From assembly GCA_902728285.1 (NCBI GenBank), contig CACVBU010000997.1:444747-508746 (forward strand): a stretch of DNA of 64,000 bases, given 5' to 3'. Below are positions 54,671 to 64,000 of the stretch, piece after piece (the stretch's first letter is position 1; every line of letters begins with the position of its first letter). Source of the DNA: Clytia hemisphaerica (taxonomy: Eukaryota > Cnidaria > Hydrozoa > Leptothecata > Clytiidae). The notes beneath the pieces were generated by a model. It was not told the DNA's origin. It worked only from the letters and a program-made list of their open reading frames with translations, and searched no databases. The position numbers were made by a program, and so were the translations under genes.

Positions 54671-55468
54671 ACGAAATGAAACATTTATCGACCTCAGCAG
54701 CGGGACAACAATGGCACCTTGAAAAATTCCTAATAAACTCTTAAAATTTAAGTATAAAGCAACTAAATCGCACTGTTTTTGTATTTCACCAGCCCAGCAA
54801 GACTACTTTGTGGTACTTAATATACTGTTCTAGGTTCATTTAGCAAATAAGGGAGAAACTTTGAAAAAAACTTGAAAACCTCTATTACTCTAATGTCTTC
54901 ATAACTCGAGACTCCACTGTACATTTCAAGGATTTGGATAGGCAGGGTGACCTTGATTGCACTTAAGAATAATGAAAGTGTTCAAAAATCCACAAGGTAC
55001 TTCAAGTTGACGTTTTGCTTCTGAAGTAAAAGTCTTAATGAATATTTTTGCTCAAATTTTTCTCCAATGCAAATCTTCAGAAAAAAGGGAAGTCTCAACT
55101 AAAAAAAACTTAATATAGTGCTGTAGTGTATTGTCGTTGAAGTTGAACCAAACGAAATGTAGCGGAAAATACAAGATTGTAAAATTTGACCAATTAATTG
55201 AGTGATTTTTCTTTCATTAATCAAACCCAACCCCTTAGATAAACTAATTTGTACCAGCTTGCTTGTTATTTTATAATGAAGGCACATGGAAACAAAGTTG
55301 TTGCAAAATCCTACCCATCCAGAAAGTTACTAAAATAACTTAGCTAAAGGTTTGAATATCATGAAATTTCCATTTGACCCAACTAATTTTTATGCTTATA
55401 CACAAAATACAAATTCTAAATCTAATTCTTCAATGGATAAAAAGAACTAATTTTTCTTCGTTTTTCAG

Positions 55469-56535
55469 GAAAAAGCACTCGAGACCAAAGGACGTTGAGA
55501 TGAACAAAACACAAGATGATGACACCGCAAAGGCCAACGGTGACCAAAAAGACAACCATCCTTTTCAAGAAACTACAGTGAAATTGACGAAACCGACAAT
55601 CATAACATCAAAAAAGAGATCCCTTCAGTAAAGGTTACACAGGACATACAGGCCCTCTCACAGCCCGATGACCAAGATTCTCTTTATGAAGCAATGACCG
55701 AGGCTACGACTCCAAAAATCACGTCCACGAAACGACATAACCAGACATCTGAACGGTATCAGATGAAATTGACATTGAAGCTATGCGTCGGTTATCAAGA
55801 TCGAATAGTATGTCTTTGATTAATAGCCGTTCAAGACCAACCACCCCTACAATCGAAGGTGCAATCAACAGGGTAGAATACTATGAAGCAATGGGCGATT
55901 TTGCTCAGAACCAAAAGCCAGTCACCAAGTCACTATCCATGCCTCCAGCTCGACGACAAGTCAGTGAGCCGTACAAAGAACCGATTTATTCTGAAGTAAA
56001 CACGTATGATAGGTCACTATCTGTACCAGCGGCTAAACACCAGAGATCGTGCAGTCTAGACGGTCGACAATCTATACCGAAAGATCTGTTAGAGAAGAAG
56101 AGAATGAGCTTACCGCCAAACCGCCCACCAAACCGCCCCGTCGAAGCAGTCTCAAAAGCAACATTATTAGCAGTGAGAGTGGAGGAGGAATCATATACTC
56201 ACAAACATACGAATCAACAAACAGCCTGAGGAGTCTTGACAGCTGTGACGGTGACTACATCATACCTTCTTCTCGACCAAGTAAAAAAAGAGCCCCACCC
56301 AAACCTTTGCGAACAAGCACCGAGAATTTGTATTGCGTACCGAAGAAATTCGATCGGTCGCAGTCGCAAAAACACTTCCGAACTGATGATAAATCACAAT
56401 TGATATTGAACATGGAGAAACAACCAACCCGATCACGATCCGAAAAACCGATTCGGGCGACCAAAAGCTCCCCACCAACTGTTGTACAAGATTACGAAAA
56501 TTTCGGGTTCGACAAAGAATTTGACAACGGTGAAC
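55469..56535 (+). pseudogene. Receptor-tail/adaptor-like exon with Tyr and SH3-ligand motifs, frameshifted
   Basis: A strong acceptor (GTTTTTCAG) precedes a long hydrophilic exon. Its coherent protein moves between frames at least three times: KKHSRPKDVEMNK..., then NYSEIDETD...DSLYEAM, then VSDEIDIEAMRRLSRSNSMS...EPIYSEVNTYD, then KPPTKPPRRSSL...DGDYIIPS...RAPPKPLRT...VVQDYENFGFD. Tyr-x-x-Pro/Val sites (YIIP, YSEV, YCVP) and proline-arginine motifs are typical of cytoplasmic signalling tails or docking proteins. It ends against the LINE tail. Shifts may be decay or assembly errors; the family is not identified. Confidence 0.55.
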
Positions 56536-56665
56536 AGAGGAGGAAGAGGAGGTAAACCTTCCCTTGGCACAGGGAATAGGCCCTAACTTAACTTAGGGTT
56601 CACAGCGCTATGAAAAATAAAAAAGTATAGTAAAAACGAAAACATTAAGTGCAAAATAATATAGC

Positions 56666-58021
56666 CTATTTAAAGTTATAAATAATTTTTCTCCATTCAA
56701 CACGATCAAGAGCTTTCCCATACCATTCACATTTCAAAACATCGACTTTCTTTAAACTTTTGTAAATACCACGACCATAGGTAAAATCAGGCGCTCCGCG
56801 AGGGCGCTTTTCATTAACCCAACACGTTAACATTTTACGAGGAAGACGGTCAGAAGACATTCGAGCAACATGTCCTAGCCAACGAAGTTGCCGGCGTATG
56901 ACATAAATGTCAATAGCGAGTAATCCAGTTCGATTTAAGAGATCTGTAGTGGATATCCTATGGATTCTCGTATGTTTCAAATTCAAACGACACATGGTAC
57001 GAACACATCTCGCATGAAATCCACGTAACTTTCGAAAAGTAGCTTCGGTCAAACACCAATGCTCAGCTCCATACAATAAGATTGCCAGTATAAGAGATTC
57101 ATAGACTGACTTTTTGACACCAAACGAAATACTTGTTGAGGTAAATATACAATTTTTCAAGGCACCAAATGCATTACTAGCAGCCTTGATTCTCGATTCA
57201 ACATCTAACATATCTCTACAATCGGTAGTGAGCATGGAACCCAAATAACAAAAACTTTTAACAATTGGTATGAATGTTTCATCACTAATTCTAACATCGG
57301 TTAAGTCAGAATTATCGAACGATGCTGGGTCGGCGTAAACACGATTAGGAGCAGCGACAAATAAGATTTCTGATTTTGAACTCTTTTCCTGAGTACCAAC
57401 GTATACTACCAATAACGGTAAATATATTTCGACAGATTCTCTGGAGGTGAATAGGACTCCAGTGTCATCGGCGTACTCTGAATCAGGTAAAGCGAACTGT
57501 TCACAATTTTTAGTTGAAGGGTTTCGACCAGTTAGAGTGTCATCCATTTTGGTACAAAAGATGGAAACTTCCCTCGGGTGAGTAGTTCGCCACGTTATCA
57601 TAACAGCAGCGAGGTAGAAGATAAAAAGAAGTGGCCCCAATATGTCACCCTGCTTAACACCGATGATACTATCGATTCTTTTGGTAATATCGTTAACGAC
57701 AAACTTTACTTCAACATTGGCATGGAGAGGTTTCAAAAGCCGAATTAACTCTGCAGGTACACCAAAGATGTCCAAAACTTCCCAGAGTAGCTCACGTGGC
57801 ACTCGGTCGAAGGCCTTGACAAGATCGAGAAAGAGGATCCAGGTTTCCAAGCCGTGTTCCCTTCTTTTATTCATGGCCATCTTAACTGTAAAGATGCCAT
57901 CGACACACCCTCGGCCTGGACGGAATCCACATTGGGGTTCATGATCGAGTGACTCGACAATCGGGCTGAGCCTGTTATGAAGTATGATCGCAATGATTTT
58001 ATAGGCTGACTCAAGAAGCAT
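56666..58021 (-). CDS. LINE reverse transcriptase
   Basis: Reads SAYKIIAIILHNRLSPIVES, CGFRPGRGCVDGIF, ILFLDLVKAFDRVPRE, VKQGDILGPLLF, then YADDTGVLF (catalytic YADD), KSEILFVAAPN, FCYLGSMLT, LYGAEHWCL, RRQLRWLGHVARM and LPRKMLTCWV. The domain order is a typical RT palm followed by the C-terminal domain seen in the other copy. The start is inside the RT because the frame shifts upstream near 58021-58202. Confidence 0.92.
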   Translation of the reverse strand: MLLESAYKIIAIILHNRLSPIVESLDHEPQCGFRPGRGCVDGIFTVKMAMNKRREHGLETWILFLDLVKAFDRVPRELLWEVLDIFGVPAELIRLLKPLHANVEVKFVVNDITKRIDSIIGVKQGDILGPLLFIFYLAAVMITWRTTHPREVSIFCTKMDDTLTGRNPSTKNCEQFALPDSEYADDTGVLFTSRESVEIYLPLLVVYVGTQEKSSKSEILFVAAPNRVYADPASFDNSDLTDVRISDETFIPIVKSFCYLGSMLTTDCRDMLDVESRIKAASNAFGALKNCIFTSTSISFGVKKSVYESLILAILLYGAEHWCLTEATFRKLRGFHARCVRTMCRLNLKHTRIHRISTTDLLNRTGLLAIDIYVIRRQLRWLGHVARMSSDRLPRKMLTCWVNEKRPRGAPDFTYGRGIYKSLKKVDVLKCEWYGKALDRVEWRKIIYNFK

Positions 58022-58201
58022 GATGCCACGGTAATTGCGGACAGCTTTTCGTATCTCCTCACCATCTGGGTGATAATCAAGATTTTCAACAGTTTATTTA
58101 GAAACAAGTGAACTCAATACTGAGGCGTCAAAATCAGGTTGCCGTTCATAAAGTTGTTGAAAATGACTTTGGAAAACAGTGGCATTTTCTTCAGGCGTTG
58201 T

Positions 58202-58930
58202 TCATAACTGTCCATTTGGTTTTTTCATAGCTCGTTCATTACTAGTTTTAACTTTAGTCAAACCAGATTTTAGTTTATTTACAGTGTCCCAAAAACGTTT
58301 CGTACCTCCTTTAGTGACGTTATTCAATTCGTTGCAGTGAGATACGATCCATTCATTCTTTGCTTTTGAGACTGCGTTTTTGAGGCTTTTGCGTGCAGTG
58401 TGTAATCTTTGAGTAGTTGAACGAAGAGGTCGGTTGATTTTTCTCATCAAGGCCTTATTTCTTTGTTCGATAAGAGGTAAAAGTTTATTTTGTGCGGCTT
58501 GAAACCAGCCAGGGGAGGGTTTTTTGGCTCTGGGTAGCATTTCATGCGATACTTTCATGATTGCGTCAGCAGCCTTGCTGTAGGAATTATCAATAGAAGT
58601 GTTCTCATCATATAAGTTTTTAACCTTGGCACAAAAAGGATTTCTTTCGGAGACGATTTTGAGTCTGGTATAATCGAGTTTAACTAAACGTTCTCTCGGT
58701 GAAGATTTCTTCTTTAGTCGAACAATGAAACGTAATATACACTTAATCGCAGTGTGGTCTGAATCGATAAGTGGTAAGGTAACACCTGCATCCATTACAT
58801 GTTTGAAGTTCTCTTTCTTGGTAATAAAGTGGTCGATCTGATGCTTCATTTTCGAGCGGGGATGGATCCAGGTAGCATAGTTGTTTTTTTGAAAACAACG
58901 GTGAACATACGCATAATAATAATTCGACAA
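58202..58930 (-). CDS. LINE endonuclease end and linker
   Basis: ATWIHPRSKMKHQIDHFITK followed by DSDHTAIKCIL is the C-terminal part of an APE-type endonuclease (DSDHxxI). The remainder is the basic linker before the RT (FWDTVNKLKSG). A stop at 58202 separates it from the RT frame. Confidence 0.85.
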   Translation of the reverse strand: MSNYYYAYVHRCFQKNNYATWIHPRSKMKHQIDHFITKKENFKHVMDAGVTLPLIDSDHTAIKCILRFIVRLKKKSSPRERLVKLDYTRLKIVSERNPFCAKVKNLYDENTSIDNSYSKAADAIMKVSHEMLPRAKKPSPGWFQAAQNKLLPLIEQRNKALMRKINRPLRSTTQRLHTARKSLKNAVSKAKNEWIVSHCNELNNVTKGGTKRFWDTVNKLKSGLTKVKTSNERAMKKPNGQL

Positions 58931-60121
58931 GGAAAAATGGTAATCATAATATTACTGAGAAAATAGATAATTAGTACGTCATACAGACCAGCTATGACGG
59001 TTTAGATTATCATGGAGATAACGAAGTGTATACCAGAATGGATGGTGATGTTGAAGGGCAAAATACGAACAGAGAAAGTTCAGTTTATGAGATTGTTTAC
59101 AGATGATTTTGTTTTTGACAAACGAACGAACGACGGGATGTGAATTAAGAAAATGGTGATTATCAATATTATGTTGCGAAGAGGGCCGGGCAAAGAAAAT
59201 TATCAACACGGAAAATTAATAGTTTCCAATTTTTAAAAATTTCGCTCGGATAACTCTTGAATCATCATATGACATAATTGGAGTAAAATGATGTTTGGAA
59301 AATGAGATTGATAAGGATGATACATACATACAGCCGCATGAAGCCATTTTTTAGTAGTCCATGTACTATAGGAGCTTTTTGGAGTGAAATTTTCTAATTC
59401 TAGATAAATACATTTGATTGCAATGATGATATACATTAAAAGACTATTAGTCAGTATTCTAATGATTAATGTGATCATTAAAATTTTGGCTAGATGACAA
59501 CGTTGCAAAAAATAGAACGAATTGATTTGTGTTTCTATAGGAGAAAGTTAATGACTACAACCACAGTTTTCGATTGAAAGAAACTTTTTTATGATTTCCA
59601 AATAAGAGAGGTTCAAAAGGAATATTTTTTTTTGTAATTATATTTCGAGTTAATTGTAACCAGTCAGTTGCCTTGGGCTAATTGTTAAGATATTGTAAAT
59701 AGCACTATTAATGAAATACGGTAATAAAAAGCCACTGTTTCGAATCGATTTCCATGAATTGATGTAAACTTGAACTAAGCAGAGGGCGATAAAATTATTA
59801 ATTGATCTAGCCTTGATCTGGGGTGGGGGTTCTTGACCCAGGAAGGAAGGTAATGACCTTGGTGACCGACGGGGACATGCCACGTCAGACACAAATTCGA
59901 CGAAATACGGACCCTGATCGAAAATATTTGAACCGTATTACGCAAAATTTGGACCGTACCGGGTGTAAAATTTCAGTCTTTTTCAAAAATGACCATGGCC
60001 AAGTTTTAGAATGACCAAAAAGTACCCCCCCCTGTGTGAAGTCATTAATGATGTTACTGAAATGTATTTAGATTCCATCACGTGACGCTATATATACAGC
60101 TTTTAGTAAGAGAGTATATAC
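58931..60121. other. No gene recognised
   Basis: Possible LINE 5' sequence up to about 59.2 kb, then AT-rich DNA and a small G-run module at 59820-60035. No exon supported. Confidence 0.35.
59820..60035. mobile_element. Degenerate G-run module
   Basis: GGGGTGGGGGTTCTTG at the left and AAAGTACCCCCCCC at the right are inverted. Just inside the left end, TGACCTTGGTGACCGACGGG and GACATGCCAC closely match the right terminus of the 62500-63969 module. Payload: GGACC(C/G)T...GAAAATxTTTGAACCGTA. Confidence 0.55.
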
Positions 60122-60228
60122 CTTGGGTGGTGGTTCGTCCATGTTATTATTATTGAAAATATCCAAGGCGTGGTTGATAAGACTGAAACCTTTAATCTGC
60201 TGACACTTCTCTGATATGCTACTGAATT
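60122..60228 (-). CDS. Exon of an unidentified minus-strand gene
   Basis: Acceptor GTGTTTTAG; FSSISEKCQQIKGFSLINHA then LDIFNNNNMDEPPPK, ending in phase 0 before GTATAT. The frame is clean and the composition protein-like, but I recognise no family. Its end phase does not fit the exon at 53068-53106 directly, so an exon between them is missing or they are separate genes. Confidence 0.5.
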
Positions 60229-60616
60229 CTAAAACACGAGAAAAGAAAACGAGAGTAAAATTCTGCCATTTCATCTACTTTAACCATTGTATAAAATAAG
60301 ATAAGGGGATGATGAAAAATTCAGCAACGACATTTTAATTATTCCCAAAGGAATGGACGAGTCAGTTTTTGTTCAAAAACGAGATGACAATCAAGTACAT
60401 TTCTCACTGTGAGGACAATTCAAGAGCCTACACGTTTTTTTAATAAGAGATTTTCGAAGCCTTCGGATGTTGTAAACTAAAAATGTTCTTAGCATGTTGT
60501 TATTTTCAGTATCTAGAGTATTTTTGTCCTTTCCTAAGAAAATAAGTGATTTGAAGTCCGCAAAGCCTTTAATAAAGTCTCTTAACTTGTTTTTATTATT
60601 TTGATCATCGAAGCCT

Positions 60617-60955
60617 TTCACGTTTGGCGGAGGAGCGGAATCGGCCCTTTTTTCGGACGGAGTGGCGGAATTTGGCGAAAATTTAGACGGAATTACGGAA
60701 ATTGGGTTCTCTGACGGAGACGGAAAATTAGGCAATTTTAGTGCGGAAAAACGGATTTTAGCAAAAAAAATTGCGGAATTTCGGAATTGGTAACAGATAT
60801 TCCAAATTTGCGGAATTTTTGACAAAAATATTGAATTTCAAAGGAATTTTCGGTGACGGAATTTTGGTTCAATTTAAGACGGTTTGACGGAAATTGGAGA
60901 AAAAATTGGCGGAATTGCGGAATCGGGTACCCCCTGAAACCCACCCCCCCCTTAT
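60617..60955. repeat. GACGGAAT-payload module inserted in an older repeat
   Basis: About 15 copies of GCGGAATT/GACGGAAT, ending in CCCACCCCCCCC. The flanks (ATCGAAGCC... and ATAGTTTGTTCTTATAG) are contiguous in the related repeat at 27870-27900, which serves as an empty site. Confidence 0.6.
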
Positions 60956-61249
60956 GTTTTTTTATAGTTTGTTCTTATAGAAAAATCTACAAATTTTACC
61001 TTCTTTTAAATTGTAAACTGTATTAGCTTTGGACTTGATGCAAGGGAAATCTGTTTCGTAAATCTTCACGTGTGATGATAAGGAGAAAACCCTGTGTGAA
61101 AAAAAGAAGAGACAAGTGAACGATTGCCTTCAGTCAAGGTAATGTAACTACCGGGTGACCCATAGTCCATCATACTAGGCTAATGGTGGATTTAAGACAA
61201 TAGAGCATAACTAAGTCGGAAACATGCAAAGGAGTGCAACTCTCGTTAA

Positions 61250-61595
61250 CCCTTTAACTGCCGTTCGTATTTTTTAAGGTTCGACCTATTTGCCACGAAA
61301 AATAAGAAGGTTCGACCTATTTGCCAAATGTCGGCATATGCCGACAAAAGCGACCACAAAGCTGACCATCACATTTAGCTTTATTTTCTGAAAAATATCA
61401 GAAATATATGTGTTTACTTTGAGTTGAAATATGTATAATTATGAAAAACATCTTGGAAATATATATTTTAATTATTCAACTGTGCGATTTATTGAAATCT
61501 AGTTCAAAATCACACTTTCAATAAGCTTAAAAAAACCTCTGGCAAATAGGTCGAGACCTCTCTTGTGGCATATGCCGACAGCGGCACTGAAAGGG
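61250..61595. mobile_element. piggyBac-type MITE with TTAA duplication
   Basis: TTAA (61246-61249) CCCTTTAACTGCCG...CGGCACTGAAAGGG TTAA (61596-61599). TTAA duplication and CCCTTT termini are diagnostic of piggyBac. Subterminal repeats TTCGACCTATTTGCCA and GGCATATGCCGACA occur in both halves. 346 bp, no transposase. Confidence 0.88.
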
Positions 61596-62499
61596 TTAAA
61601 AAACAATGAAGTAACAATTACAAATATGAATTCTTGAGTGTTTTAACAAAAATACGCCAAAATATTAGCATATAATATAAAAATATAAAACCACAGTATA
61701 TCCTACAGTATATATTATATATAAAAAAATATATTAGCATTTAAAGACATGTAAAGTTTTTTTTGGAAGTATCTTCATCTCTTCATCGACAGGGTCTAAA
61801 ACCCCCTATGCTAAACGACTAACTTGATACGACAAAAATAATGGATTGTACAGATTGTAAACTGTATTTTATACAAACTGCTATTATCCCGCAAAAATTA
61901 TCGTATTATCATATAACAGCCATATCACTGTATTATAAGGGTTATAAATGAAAAATTAAAAGGGCTTGATAGCTGTGTCTGCATAATAGCGAGTTCATGT
62001 ATCTCCGTTTTTTCAACGACGGATACGGTAGGTGTCTAATTTGTGTACATCCTGACTGACCGAGGACGACGGTAAATCAGTACTTTTACCGTGCTCGATT
62101 TTGCGGGTCAGAACTACGGGTTATCCCAAATCGCTTCAGGCACGTTCTCAAAATTGAAAATACATAAAACTCACTGATGTTGACATAATATAAAGTATGT
62201 ACACAAAATGTAAATCCAATCCCAGTCCAACTCCGTCGTAAATAACCCCCCTCTCTCTCCACCAAAACAACACTTTTGTAAGTTACAAGAAGCGAAGTTT
62301 TGTAGCAATAAACACCTTTATGATCAGACAAAAATAAATGAAAGATTGATAGGTAGGAAATCTTCCCTTTCTCAATTTTTTTACAGCTCAAATTGCATTT
62401 AAAAGTGATATTATTTCTTTTAGTTAAAATTTTTAACTGCCAGAAATGTTCTTGGATGTTTGTTATCCGTAAATTTCAAGATGAAATTTACATTCAAAC

Positions 62500-63969
62500 C
62501 CCGGGGGGGGGGGGGCACTTAGGCAAAAATAGGTACGGGGACGTGCCGCTGGTCAGGGTATCTTTTTCAGTGTTGCAGAATTACTGACAGGGTATCTAAA
62601 AATACAAAATCCTGATCTGACAGGGGTGCAATTTCATGATGTGTGTCTGACAGGGTCTATTTTTGCCGTTTTTGCATGTAGGGTTCTTTTGCAAATCGTT
62701 TTGACGCGGCGGTGAGCAGACCCCTGCGAGGGGCAAACAGCTTTTTGCAAATACTTATTGCACAGCCAACACAGGTGCTTTGCTGCTGTTATCTCGCACC
62801 ACTCGCCTGCCATTGCACCTTCTTAAAGGGATCGAGGCTAATTTCAAAGATACCTCTATTGAACTATTTAGAATAAAATGTTCAGCTGAATAGTGGTACT
62901 AACAACATTGTTTCCAGATTTTGATTCAGATTTTTTATTTCAACTGTTATGTTTTGTTTCTTCCCATATCGTTGAGACATTCCGCTGTAGGCTTAGAACA
63001 GCTGTAGAACAGAACAATACTCTTGACTCTTCTGTATTAGTCTCATTGACATCCTCTCGTCCTCTTTGTAAAAGCGTCGTTTTAAAGCTTATACTTGCAA
63101 AATAGTCCCTTTCAAACCTAGACTTCATCAGTTCAGATTTTGAGAACCTTACCGTAGGATCACATAAGATTCCGATTCCTGCTATAACAACATTCCATTT
63201 GCCACTTGAATACAGATGATAGTTAGTTCCGACTAGTTGAAAACAATGAAACAAGTTGGCCGATTATAAAAATAATCAAAACATTACTTCTTTTTTGCGT
63301 TTTATGATTTGCCAGCTTGGATTAATTCACTTTTTTCTGCCGGTATGCCCGGGAAAACTAGCGGAATGATCCCGGAAAAGCGCCAGTAATGCTAGAGCGG
63401 GAATCGGAATCTTATGTGATCCTACGGTAATCTTGGAAACGGATATCTGAAATTTATCTACGTTCATTATTACGTTTTTGAAACTTTAACGTTCTATTTG
63501 TTCTTGTACATCTATAATATAATATTGTATGACCTTTCTAGCTTTGAAACACATTTTGTGGAAGTAGAGAGTGATTATTTTGAATAATATTAAAGATATG
63601 TTTACTTTGTAATTTCATAACTCTTGTCGTCGATTCTTTTGGTCGGTTTTCCAGGTATTGAGGTTTAATGTTTATGCAATGTAGTTTTTTAGCCTGGAAA
63701 TGTTGATATCACGTTATACTTTACGAAAAACGCGAAAAACGTGTATAAAGAGTAGGTTTTTAACATAGAATCTGACAGGGTAGGTTTTTCAAGGTAGAAT
63801 CTGACAGGGCATAGGTTTTTCACAGTAGAATCTGACAGGGTAGGTTTTTCATCGAATTTTTCTTCTGACAGGGTCGATTTTTCATCAAATTTCATTTCTG
63901 ACAGGATCGACTTTTGAAACTCCAGCGGCACGTCCCCGTCGGTCGTCAAGGTCAGTGCCCCCCCCCGGG
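62500..63969. mobile_element. G-run module E, perfect 8-bp TSD, CTGACAGGG payload
   Basis: ATTCAAAC (62492-62499 and 63970-63977) flanks ends CCCGGGGGGGG...CACT and AGTGCCCC...CGGG; a second inverted block, CGGGGACGTGCCGCTGG, lies about 20 bp inside each end. TCTGACAGGGTAGGTTTTTC-type repeats sit inside both ends in the same orientation. The central kilobase is non-repetitive except for a nested MITE (63152-63427). No transposase. Confidence 0.85.
63152..63427. mobile_element. TA-flanked MITE nested in module E
   Basis: CCGTAGGATCACATAAGATT at the left is perfectly inverted at the right (AATCTTATGTGATCCTACGG), with TA on both sides; the inverted terminal repeat is about 28 bp. 276 bp, non-coding. 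Confidence 0.85.
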
Positions 63970-64000
63970 ATTCAAACAAAACAATTCATTAAAAAAAACA

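Larger units (their letters stand above)
56536..58930 (-). mobile_element. Non-LTR retrotransposon (second family), frameshifted
   Basis: Minus-strand element whose 3' end (GGGCCTATTCCCTGTGCC then a CCTCCTCTTCC tail) matches the copy at 46989-47877. It abuts the signalling-tail exon. The 5' limit and target duplication were not determined. Confidence 0.8.

Overview
Metazoan nuclear DNA: AT-rich, intron-rich and repeat-dense, with no prokaryotic gene organisation. The host genes, the rhodopsin-type receptor fragment and the mix of non-LTR, Helitron and MITE elements fit an early-branching or other invertebrate. A cnidarian is my best guess from receptor and repeat style, but this is weak inference.

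Host genes. The + strand starts inside a Ser/Thr kinase gene (C-lobe exons at 714-799 and 840-1099, coiled-coil exon at 1287-1334, possible last exon at 4845-5055). From about 26.1 kb down to 7.1 kb the minus strand carries 24 exons of APC1/ANAPC1, the large PC-repeat scaffold subunit of the anaphase-promoting complex. All splice phases agree down to the last, damaged exon, giving about 750 residues. The N-terminal part and the last C-terminal part were not found. An unidentified minus-strand gene has exons at 60.2, 53.1, 52.3 and 52.0 kb. A receptor-tail-like + strand exon (55.5-56.5 kb) is frameshifted and abuts a LINE. A truncated GPCR (33.4 kb) and an MFS-transporter fragment (25.1 kb) complete the list.

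Mobile DNA. The centrepiece is an autonomous Helitron (core 35.25-45.4 kb). Its Rep/helicase polyprotein begins with a complete ubiquitin-specific protease (USP, C19) domain, and a two-exon acidic coiled-coil/RGG gene follows three 161-bp repeats. A second, non-autonomous Helitron (39561-41113) is nested inside the Rep domain. Its termini are canonical, and removing it in silico restores the reading frame exactly. Two 1-nt homopolymer indels also break the polyprotein. A similar indel lies in an APC1 exon, so assembly error must be considered. Non-LTR elements: an L2/CR1-like copy (10930-14302, 14-bp TSD) and two copies of a second family (46989-47877 with 11-bp TSD; about 56536-58930 on the minus strand).

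The most unusual theme is a set of modules ending in long G/C runs. They have inverted termini and flanking 7-8 bp duplications, and each carries its own tandem 'payload' motif (10483-15295, 14662-15129, 24492-, 28568-33183, 28814-30357, 62500-63969). They nest inside each other: the module at 10.5-15.3 kb contains both a LINE and another module. Also present are a 3-kb satellite-like array (1.8-4.8 kb), three copies of a tRNA-derived SINE, pogo/mariner-like TA-flanked MITEs, a piggyBac-type MITE with TTAA, and two long fold-back hairpins (31.4 and 54.0 kb).
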